Below are positions 16,363 through 23,979 of a stretch of 28,455 bases of DNA, in pieces; positions within the stretch are counted from its first letter, which is position 1, and the number at the start of each line of letters is the position of its first letter. Location of the stretch: NCBI GenBank assembly GCA_947627815.1, contig CANQXN010000006.1, positions 1 to 28,455 of the forward strand, given 5' to 3'. Below the pieces are notes generated by a model. That model was given only the letters and a program-made list of their open reading frames with translations, had not been told where the DNA came from and searched no databases. A program made the position numbers and the translations under genes. The DNA is from an uncultured Clostridia bacterium. GTDB lineage: Bacteria; Bacillota; Clostridia; Oscillospirales; CAG-272.

Positions 16363-17397
16363 TTATTTCAATTTATTTCCGCAGGTGGAACAGAAGCTCG
16401 CGCTACTGTCGTTGTCTTTGCCGCAATGTGGGCAAACGATCGTATCTTTTGAGGCGCGCCTCCCACACAAGGGACAGAAGGTATCCGTGTCGGTCAGATC
16501 GTGCCCGCAGTGGGGGCAGCGCGTTGTCTTTTGGTTCTTGTCCCCGCCGTTGGGGTGCCCAACGCGCTTGAGAACCTCATAATAGGCGGCTTTGTCTTCC
16601 TGTTCGAGCTTGCGGAGATACTTTTCGCGTTCCCACTGCTTATCGTCGAGTCTTTCAAGCTCGGCAAGGTCTTCCTTGATTTTTTGCTGTTTTTTCGTCT
16701 CTGCTAACGCTTCATCAACGGCGTTCTTGTCGCTTTCTGTAATGGCAAACGCGGAAATGATGAACCGCTGGAAAGTACATCCCCAAGTGTTATCGAGATA
16801 AGGCCCCAATTCTGCCCAGATTTCTTTTGCAATCTCTTTGCGGTATCTGTCGAACTGATCATAGGTGAGGTTTAATTTTTCTACCGCCTTTAAAAAGCAG
16901 TCTGCGAAATCATCGATAATGACAGCTCTGAAACGATTGCCGAATTCTTTCACCGACAGTTCCTTTCGTACGCCAATCACTTTTTTGAAAAACTGCTGAG
17001 GGTTGGTAATGCTAAAATCCTCGAGACTGCCGCTTGCCCCAACCTCAATCGCGCGGTTGCTGTTCGGGTCTCGGTAGGTGATTTTGTTTTGTGTTCCCCA
17101 GTTTATGGGGGGATTGGTACCTGCCATATAGATTACATCGACCGAGAAGCCCTGCTTCCAAGCTTTTATCTCGGATTTGTCGTCAAAGATACGGATCGGG
17201 TCTTTGCCTTCCTTGTAAAATCTGATGTCGCTTCCGCCTTTTATGATGTAAACGCTGTATCCGTCATGAGGTTCGACATACGCATGCTTGTCAACAATTT
17301 GGTCTGAAACACGGACAAACATTACTTGATTGTCGTTCAAGTCTGCGTGGCAGAATTCCTGGTTCAATTTGATGATCTGTGGCTTCTTTCCAAACAT
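16363..17397 (-). CDS. SPFH-domain protein with two C-terminal zinc ribbons (YdjI-like)
   Basis: 344 residues, first gene of the operon, with GGAGG 7 nt upstream of the ATG. The N-terminal 220 residues follow the SPFH/virion-core-protein pattern (QVMFVRVSDQIVDKHAYVEPHDGYSVYIIKGG, then PPINWGTQN and ASGSLEDFSITNPQQFF). A charged coiled coil follows (about 223-275). The C-terminus has two zinc ribbons: C294, C297, C308, C311 and C322, C325, C336, C339. The architecture resembles Bacillus subtilis YdjI, encoded with PspA in the ydjFGHI operon. SPFH proteins organise membrane microdomains or scaffold membrane-stress responses. A promoter in the current orientation is not evident upstream; an invertible segment lies 46-207 nt before the start codon. 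Confidence 0.87.
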   Translation of the reverse strand: MFGKKPQIIKLNQEFCHADLNDNQVMFVRVSDQIVDKHAYVEPHDGYSVYIIKGGSDIRFYKEGKDPIRIFDDKSEIKAWKQGFSVDVIYMAGTNPPINWGTQNKITYRDPNSNRAIEVGASGSLEDFSITNPQQFFKKVIGVRKELSVKEFGNRFRAVIIDDFADCFLKAVEKLNLTYDQFDRYRKEIAKEIWAELGPYLDNTWGCTFQRFIISAFAITESDKNAVDEALAETKKQQKIKEDLAELERLDDKQWEREKYLRKLEQEDKAAYYEVLKRVGHPNGGDKNQKTTRCPHCGHDLTDTDTFCPLCGRRASKDTIVCPHCGKDNDSSASFCSTCGNKLK

Positions 17398-17442
17398 AAA
17401 TAACCTCCAAAAATCTCATGTCTATAGTAATAAAACAACCGC

Positions 17443-17460
17443 AGAATATGGTATTCTATG
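17443..17460 (+). repeat. Left inverted repeat of the candidate switch
   Basis: AGAATATGGTATTCTATG. It is the exact reverse complement of 17587-17604. Arms AGAA/TTCT surround TATGGTA; the outer arm on the operon side is less symmetric (CCGC) than on the right copy. Confidence 0.85.
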
Positions 17461-17551
17461 GTTCGCAAAAGTTTTTTTGACACGAAAAAACTGTAACTGT
17501 GGCGTTTTTGAAAGTTTTTTCGGGAATTTTGGAGAAATTTGCCGGCAATAC

Positions 17552-17580
17552 TTGACAGGAAAACGCAAATAGAGTAAAAT
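17552..17580 (+). promoter_or_regulatory. Sigma-A promoter inside the invertible segment
   Basis: TTGACA (17552-17557), a 17-bp spacer and TAAAAT (17575-17580); the predicted start is at or near 17587, the first base of the right repeat. In this orientation it drives only about 55 nt before the terminator at 17616-17641. Confidence 0.85.
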
Positions 17581-17586
17581 GGTGTA

Positions 17587-17604
17587 CATAGAATACCATA
17601 TTCT
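17587..17604 (-). repeat. Right inverted repeat of the candidate switch
   Basis: CATAGAATACCATATTCT on the plus strand. It sits within a longer 27-bp palindrome (17584-17610) with 12-bp arms GTACATAGAATA/TATTCTATGTAC around CCA, or 10-bp arms around the 7-bp TACCATA, the layout of a tyrosine-recombinase crossover site. Confidence 0.85.
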
Positions 17605-17615
17605 ATGTACCGAAC

Positions 17616-17641
17616 GCGGCCGTCAGCAGGCCGCCTTTTTT
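17616..17641 (+). terminator. Terminator facing the inverted promoter
   Basis: GCGGCC (17616-17621), loop GTCAGCA, GGCCGC (17629-17634), then CTTTTTT. The T-tract reaches the recombinase stop codon. It works only on the plus strand, so its likely job is to stop the OFF-oriented promoter from making RNA antisense to the recombinase gene. Confidence 0.82.
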
Positions 17642-18554
17642 ATTCTCCGAGAAGCTGCCCGACTTTGTTCATCATTTCGGTTTTATGTTCCATGAGAGAA
17701 TGCGTATATCTTCGCAGCGTGATCGAGGGATCCTGATGCCCCAAAATCTCGGACAGCGTTTTTACATCCACACCGACTTCCAACGCCCGTGTCGCAAAGG
17801 TATGGCGTAATGCGTGAAAGCCCTTATGCCGGATATGGAGTTCCTTGAGCAATCTCTCAAAGGTGCGTTGATAAGACCGCACTTGCGCTCCCCATGCCGT
17901 TTTTCCGATGACTACATAGTGGCTGTTTGTTTGTCTTTTCAATACTTTCATATATGTGACAATCTGCCGCGGGAGCGGGATCGTCCGTTCGGAACTTTTT
18001 GTCTTTGTCGTGTCGATGGCTTTGATATAGTGATGATCTTCCCATTTGTCATAACAAGACTTGGTAACCGATAGGGTTCCCTTTTGCAAATCGACATCTT
18101 CCCAAGTCAAAGCAAGCAATTCTCCGATGCGCAGGCCGGAATAGAGTGCAAGTAAAATGCCGAATAAATAAGGCTTTTCGTGATTCAAAACATAGGTTTC
18201 GATTCTTTTCTGCTCTTCTTTGGTAAAACAGGAAACCGTTTGAGCTCTGATTTTCGGACGGACAAGGGCATTTCCGTATGGTTTGTCTATGATGCCGAGC
18301 AGAACGCCTTTTTTCAAAGACGATTTGAGAAGTGAAATGATAAAATTGATGCTGTTTGGCGCGAGTTTTTGTTGCGAGAGCGATGCCGAAAACTTCTGTA
18401 ATTCGACCGCCGTAAGCGCGTTTACATCGCACGCTCCGAGCGCAGGCAGGATGTATTTTTCAACTTGCTGTCGGTATTTTAGATAGGTTCTTTCCTTTGT
18501 TGATGCCTTGACATAAAACTCCAGCCAATCGTCTAACCATTCGTTATATAACAT
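17640..18554 (-). CDS. Tyrosine site-specific recombinase (integrase family), likely invertase
   Basis: 304 residues with a complete tyrosine-recombinase active site: R142 in SGLRIGELLALTW, H247 and R250 in HALRHTFA, H273 in LGHQD, and nucleophile Y283 in LRRYTHS. The N-terminal part (about 1-100) is the SAM-like core-binding domain of phage/Tn916-type integrases. Strong AGGAGGT upstream of the ATG. No excisionase, relaxase, capsid or other mobile-element gene is nearby. Its end abuts a promoter flanked by inverted repeats. These facts favour a dedicated DNA invertase over the integrase of an intact element; a leftover integrase of a degraded element remains possible. Confidence 0.88.
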   Translation of the reverse strand: MLYNEWLDDWLEFYVKASTKERTYLKYRQQVEKYILPALGACDVNALTAVELQKFSASLSQQKLAPNSINFIISLLKSSLKKGVLLGIIDKPYGNALVRPKIRAQTVSCFTKEEQKRIETYVLNHEKPYLFGILLALYSGLRIGELLALTWEDVDLQKGTLSVTKSCYDKWEDHHYIKAIDTTKTKSSERTIPLPRQIVTYMKVLKRQTNSHYVVIGKTAWGAQVRSYQRTFERLLKELHIRHKGFHALRHTFATRALEVGVDVKTLSEILGHQDPSITLRRYTHSLMEHKTEMMNKVGQLLGE

Positions 18555-18585
18555 TAGCGACCTCCTTGTGTTTTAAATAAAATAA

Positions 18586-18611
18586 TACATCGTTTGGCCA
18601 AGCGATGTATC
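18586..18611. repeat. 26-bp palindrome at the recombinase transcription start
   Basis: ATACATCG (18586-18593) and CGATGTAT (18603-18610, with flanks) surround TTTGGCCAAG; only one position departs from perfect symmetry. It sits directly downstream of the -10 box of the recombinase promoter, suiting an operator. T-rich sequence on both sides means it could also act as a terminator. Its outer half-sites TACAT/ATGTA also occur in the palindrome at 17584-17610. Confidence 0.6.
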
Positions 18612-18617
18612 TTTTTT

Positions 18618-18647
18618 ATTAAAACGCAAAAAGAGCCGACGCGTCAA
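18618..18647 (-). promoter_or_regulatory. Probable promoter of the recombinase gene
   Basis: On the minus strand: TTGACG (18647-18642), an 18-bp spacer and TTTAAT (18623-18618). The predicted start falls on the 26-bp palindrome, about 57 nt before the recombinase start codon. Confidence 0.6.
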
Positions 18648-18682
18648 CCCCAAGATGCACCCCAAAGTCGCATTTTTCCTCT

Positions 18683-18748
18683 TTATTTCCCCCCGCGGCG
18701 AAAAGTTCCGCCCTGTATTTTTATGGTATCTCTCGTTATTTCCCCCCG
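18683..18748 (+). repeat. 13-bp direct repeats upstream of the moxR promoter
   Basis: TTATTTCCCCCCG occurs at 18683-18695 and again at 18736-18748, spaced 53 bp start to start (about five helical turns). The second copy ends 5 bp before the -35 box. This could be a regulator site. Confidence 0.4.
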
Positions 18749-18753
18749 ATGGC

Positions 18754-18782
18754 TTGCAATTTCGGCGGGTTTATGGTACAAT
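18754..18782 (+). promoter_or_regulatory. Sigma-A promoter of the MoxR-vWA operon
   Basis: TTGCAA (18754-18759), a 17-bp spacer and TACAAT (18777-18782). It lies about 57 nt upstream of the start codon and is divergent from the recombinase promoter. Confidence 0.8.
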
Positions 18783-18839
18783 AGAAAAAATTCCGAAAGC
18801 GGCGAAAGGCGCCGAATTCGGGCAGGAAGGAGCTTGGTG

Positions 18840-19942
<1,103 letters not shown>

Positions 19943-19946
<4 letters not shown>

Positions 19947-20839
19947 AGGTATCGTTTTTGAACAACGGATTTTTCGACCGCCTCGAAACGCTGTCCGTGC
20001 ATCTTCGTCCCGATCTTTCGGGCTATTACGGCGGCAAGCACCCGATCCGAAAATACGGCCAGACGATTGAATTTGCCGATTATCGGAAATACGAGCTTGG
20101 GGACGACATCCGGCGGATAGACTGGAATCTGTTCGCGCGGCTGAAAAAATATTTCCTCAAACTGTACACCGACGAGCGGCAGATGCATGTCCGCGTTTTC
20201 CTCGACTGTTCCGCGTCGATGGCGTTGTACCCCAAAAAAGCGGAATACGCGTTGGGGCTGGCCGTGGCGCTCGGCTTCCTCGCCGTGCAAAACAACGACA
20301 AGCTCTCGATGTATTTTTTGAAAGACGGCACTTTCGTCGATCCGTTCGGGCTGATCGTCGGAAAGAACGCCTTTTTCTCCCGGATCGGGGCCATCGAGAA
20401 CATCGCGTTCGGCGGCGAGGCGGATTTTGCCAAAGTCGTGCCGCGCATTCCCGACGAGGGGACAAACGACGGGCTGTCGATTCTTATCACCGACTTTCTC
20501 AACGAGAACCGCTGGCAAACAGGCGTGGAATATCTCCTCTACAAAAAGCGGCAGGTACTCGTCTGTCAGGTTCTTGCGCAAGAGGACATCGCCCCCGCCT
20601 TTGTCGGGCGCTGGGAACTTGTGGATGCGGAAGGCGGCGGGGCGGGGGACGCGCGGAATGTGAACCTCCGCATCGGGCGCCCCACGCTCGAACGCTACGA
20701 AAAAGAGCTTCAAGCCTACATCGGTGAAATCGACAGCTTCTGCGCGTCGCGGGGTGCGGCGTTTCTCTCGGTCGGGACGGACACCCCGATAGAAAAGGTG
20801 ATTTTTTCAGAACTCGCCGACCGCGATCTGGTGCGGTGA
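19943..20839 (+). CDS. DUF58 protein with vWA-like fold
   Basis: 298 residues. The DUF58 motif is YELGDDIRRIDWNLFARLKKYFLK (residues about 50-73). A complete MIDAS motif DCSAS (D88, S90, S92) shows that the vWA-like domain can bind metal. There is no signal peptide or membrane span. DUF58 proteins are encoded beside moxR in many bacteria and are thought to be its adaptor partner. The 4-nt overlap with moxR indicates translational coupling. Substrate unknown. Confidence 0.92.
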
Positions 20840-20878
20840 CAAAAACTGCCCCCATTTTTATCAAATCGGAAGAAAAGT

Positions 20879-21958
20879 ATGAATAACATCTTCAAGAAAT
20901 ATCAAAAACGGCTCGCGCGGATCGGCCTGTGCAAGGCCACGGCGGCGGCGCTTTCGCTCGCCTTTTTCGCGTTCGGGCTGGCGGCGCTTATCGCGGGATT
21001 CTGCCGGGCGGACATTCCCGTTATTTTTTGGGCATCGGGTGTTGCCGGCGCGGCGGTATTCGCCGTAACTCTGCCCGCTTTTTATGTCAAGCGCTTTCGC
21101 CCCACCGAAAAGACGGTCGCCAGGCGGCTGGACGCGCTTGGACTGAAAGAGCGGTCGATCACGCTGTACGAATGTGAGGCGGATCCCTCGGGCATGGCGG
21201 AATTGCAAAGGCAGGACGCGAAGGAAAAAGTTTCGTCTTTGTCCAAGCGGCGGCTGAAATACAAGATCGCCCTGCCCACCGCCCTCTTTCTTCTCTTCGG
21301 CGCGGTATTTGCGGCGGGCGCCGCTGCGGCTTCTGCGGTTTCGGCGGCCGCGATGCGGGAAGAAGCGGAAAAGCAGACGGAAGAAGACGAGGCCGTGGCG
21401 GAACCGACATTCACGGTGATCTATAAGGTGGTCGAGGAAGGCACGGGCAGTATCGCGGGTCCCGCCGAACAGAAGGTGAAAAAGGGCGGATTCAGTGAAG
21501 AAGTGACCGCCGTGCCGGCGGCAGGGTATCGGTTTGCCGCGTGGGTGGACGAAACCATGGCGCCCTTTGCCAACCAAAACAACCCGCGCAGCGAGGTCAA
21601 TGTCCGCGCCGATTTGGTCGTGTACGCCCGCTTTGAAAAGGTGACGCCCTCTTCGACCGAGGACGAGGATACCGACGGCAATACCGAGAACGACAAGAGC
21701 GATCACGAAACAAACGATCCGAACCAAGAGCAAAACGATCCGCAAGAGCCGGGGCCGAACGAGGGATCGCAGGCGGGCGAAGGCGGCGCGAGCGACGGCC
21801 CGGACAGAGATTCGAGCAACAACAATGTCATCGACGGCACACAGGATTATAAGGAGAATTTCGACCGCGAAGCGCTCGAAAAAGAGCTTGCGGATCGGGA
21901 GATCCCCGATGAACTCAAAGACATACTCGGAGATTATTACGACACGCTGAAGCCCTGA
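20879..21958 (+). CDS. Membrane protein with one divergent InlB-like repeat and acidic tail
   Basis: 359 residues, preceded by GGAAGAAA. Hydrophobic spans lie at about 18-41, 46-70 and 129-157. Between the second and third is a cytoplasmic-type helix RPTEKTVARRLDALGLKERSITLYE, reminiscent of DUF4175-like proteins in MoxR operons. Residues about 178-254 form one beta-rich repeat (EEGTGSIAGPAEQKVKKGG, then VPAAGYRFAAWVDE, ending VVYARFEK), of the InlB/Flg_new type found on surface proteins. A long Asp/Glu/Asn-rich low-complexity tail follows. Probably part of the membrane-anchored vWA complex; function unknown. Confidence 0.75.
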   Translation: MNNIFKKYQKRLARIGLCKATAAALSLAFFAFGLAALIAGFCRADIPVIFWASGVAGAAVFAVTLPAFYVKRFRPTEKTVARRLDALGLKERSITLYECEADPSGMAELQRQDAKEKVSSLSKRRLKYKIALPTALFLLFGAVFAAGAAAASAVSAAAMREEAEKQTEEDEAVAEPTFTVIYKVVEEGTGSIAGPAEQKVKKGGFSEEVTAVPAAGYRFAAWVDETMAPFANQNNPRSEVNVRADLVVYARFEKVTPSSTEDEDTDGNTENDKSDHETNDPNQEQNDPQEPGPNEGSQAGEGGASDGPDRDSSNNNVIDGTQDYKENFDREALEKELADREIPDELKDILGDYYDTLKP

Positions 21959-21984
21959 AACAGGGGCGGAAGGGAAGGACAGCT

Positions 21985-23967
21985 TTGATTTTACATTGGC
22001 TTTTGCCTTTGGGCTTATTCGGTCTTGTCTCGATCGCGGCGCTTTTTCTTGTCTATCTTTTCAGACCGCGCTTTCGCAAAAAAGTCGTTTCCGGCACCGT
22101 CGTCTGGAAACGTGTCCTTTCGCGGGAAAAAAAGCGCCGCCCCGCCTTTGACCATATCCTGCTTTTCTTCTTGCAGGCGCTCGTTTTGGCGGCGCTTTCC
22201 TTCGGACTTGCCCAGCCGCGGCTGTATTCCGAAGCCATTCTTCTCGATGACGCGCAATACATTCTCGTCCTCGACGCTTCGGCGAGTATGCGCGCGCGGA
22301 CGGTTTCGGAATCGGACGAGGCCATAGCGGGTGAAACCCGCTTTGCGCGGGCGGTCGCGGCGGCAAAGGCTGAAATATCCGACCTCTTTTCCAAGAGCGA
22401 GGAAGGAACGGTCTCTTTGATCGTCGCGGGCAAAACGCCCGCCTACCTCTTTTCCGACCGGAAAAAGGCGGATCAAGAGGAGATTTTTTCTCTGCTCGAC
22501 GGGCTTTCCTGCTCTCTGGAAGAGGGGGACGCTTTGGCAGCGCTGACCCTCGCGGGCGGTCACTTGGAAGACAATCCGCACGCGAAGATCTTTTTCTTTA
22601 CCGATGAGAAATTCGGCAATCTCGGCACGGCGGTCGAGGTCGTCGATGTCTCGGACAGCGCCGCCGAATGGAATGTCGCCGTACTCGGCTGTACCGTGGG
22701 CAGGCGGGAGAACCAATACGCCTTTGAAATTGTCCTCGGCGCGTACGGCGAGGTGTCGATGCGCCGCAGCGTTTCTTTGGACATTCGGGGCGCTGACAAC
22801 GGACAGGGTCCGCGCGATCTCCACCTCGAAATCCCCGTTGATTTTTCTGTCGACGGGAACGACCCCGCCGCAAGCCAAACGGTGCGCGTCACCGTTTCCG
22901 CGACGAACGAGGCGTACGGCGGGCAAAAGGATTGGTTTTTCGAGAGCTTCGACGAGGCGGAAATTTCGATTCCCGATCTCGACGATTCCATTCCCGACGA
23001 CGACCGATATCTGGTTTACGGCGGGATCCGGGACAGGGTGGCAATACAGTATTGGAGCAAGACGCCAAAGGTGTTCTGGCAATACGGGTTTAACAACCTC
23101 AGGAACAATTTGAGCGCCAAGCGCGCCGTCACCTTTCAGGAGATTTATCACGACCAGGGCATGAAGGCAAAAAGCGCGGGATACGATTTTTACATTTTTG
23201 AACATTCGATCCCGTCCGAGATTTTAGAAACGGGGCTTCCGCGCGACGGCGTGACGATCCTTGTCGATCCCGACGAGACGCTTGCCGCTCTGACCGGCCT
23301 GTCCGTAACGGAAACGGTGTCTCTTGACGCGCTCACCGCCTGCGAGGGGACAGATCACCCCCTTCTGCGCTATATGACCCCCGCGAAAATCGGGCTTACC
23401 GCATATAAACGGCTGGAGATCAAAGACGAGCTTTTCAAGCCCGTCTTGACAATCGGCGGCGACCCCGTCATACTCGTCAAAAACGAGCCGACATCGAAGA
23501 TTGTCGTTTTGGCGTTCAGCATCAATATGTCCGACTTTTACGGCGACCAGTTCCAGATTTTTCTCTATAATCTTCTCGATTCTTTCCTGCCGCTTACGCT
23601 GGAAAAGAGCGATTTCACCGTTGGGGAGAGCGCGCGGCTTTTCTGCAAAGGGGAGACCCTCGAAGTCATAAACGGCGAAAGCTACGAGAGCTTTTCGGCT
23701 TTTCCCGCCGAATTTGTTTTTCCCGAGCCGGGAACTTATCTGTTCAAAACAAGCTTCGGGCTTGAAAAAGAGGACGAGATCCGCAAGGCGTATGTCCACG
23801 CCCCCGCTTCGGAAAGCGAGCTTTTTAAGGACGGGTCTTTCCGTCTGATCCTCGACAACCGCGAACTCACGACCGAAAACGGCAGGGATATCTTTCCGGC
23901 GCTCGCCGTCATCGCGCTCGTTCTGATGGCGGCCGAGTGGTGTATTCAGTATAAATACATTTTGTAA
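21985..23967 (+). CDS. BatA-like membrane protein with vWA domain
   Basis: 660 residues from TTG 21985, with AAGGA upstream; there is no ATG nearby in frame. The N-terminus is the BatA-type domain: WLLPLGLFGLVSIAALFLVYLFRPR, a TM, then a basic stretch and a second TM (58-76). The vWA domain follows with an intact MIDAS motif DASAS (D97, S99, S101) in YILVLDASASMRAR. The protein ends in a single TM segment (about 635-655). By family it is a membrane-anchored partner of MoxR in envelope maintenance or aerotolerance-type systems. The middle 300 residues have no recognised catalytic motif. Confidence 0.88.
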   Translation: MILHWLLPLGLFGLVSIAALFLVYLFRPRFRKKVVSGTVVWKRVLSREKKRRPAFDHILLFFLQALVLAALSFGLAQPRLYSEAILLDDAQYILVLDASASMRARTVSESDEAIAGETRFARAVAAAKAEISDLFSKSEEGTVSLIVAGKTPAYLFSDRKKADQEEIFSLLDGLSCSLEEGDALAALTLAGGHLEDNPHAKIFFFTDEKFGNLGTAVEVVDVSDSAAEWNVAVLGCTVGRRENQYAFEIVLGAYGEVSMRRSVSLDIRGADNGQGPRDLHLEIPVDFSVDGNDPAASQTVRVTVSATNEAYGGQKDWFFESFDEAEISIPDLDDSIPDDDRYLVYGGIRDRVAIQYWSKTPKVFWQYGFNNLRNNLSAKRAVTFQEIYHDQGMKAKSAGYDFYIFEHSIPSEILETGLPRDGVTILVDPDETLAALTGLSVTETVSLDALTACEGTDHPLLRYMTPAKIGLTAYKRLEIKDELFKPVLTIGGDPVILVKNEPTSKIVVLAFSINMSDFYGDQFQIFLYNLLDSFLPLTLEKSDFTVGESARLFCKGETLEVINGESYESFSAFPAEFVFPEPGTYLFKTSFGLEKEDEIRKAYVHAPASESELFKDGSFRLILDNRELTTENGRDIFPALAVIALVLMAAEWCIQYKYIL

Positions 23968-23979
23968 AGGAGGGAACCC

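Larger units (their letters stand above)
17443..17604. other. Candidate invertible promoter segment (phase switch), OFF orientation
   Basis: Perfect 18-bp inverted repeats flank 126 bp that hold one strong promoter pointing right, away from the SPFH operon. The repeat centres TATGGTA (left) and TACCATA (right) are reverse complements, 7 bp long and asymmetric, as needed for inversion by a tyrosine recombinase. A complete tyrosine recombinase gene lies next to it. Flipping would aim the promoter at the SPFH start codon (17397) with a leader of about 63 nt. Confidence 0.75.

Noticed and set aside
17584..17610. 27-bp palindrome as a repressor operator only
   Set aside because: Possible, but the exact inverted copy at 17443-17460, the 7-bp asymmetric centre and the adjacent recombinase fit a crossover site better.
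17640..18554. Integrase of an intact prophage or conjugative element inserted at tRNA-Ser
   Set aside because: No structural, relaxase, excisionase or replication genes. The tRNA-end copies are 9 kb away beyond an unrelated operon and none lies next to the integrase.
18594..18839. 82-residue N-terminal extension of MoxR
   Set aside because: It runs through both divergent promoters; AAGGAG precedes ATG 18840, which matches the usual MoxR start.
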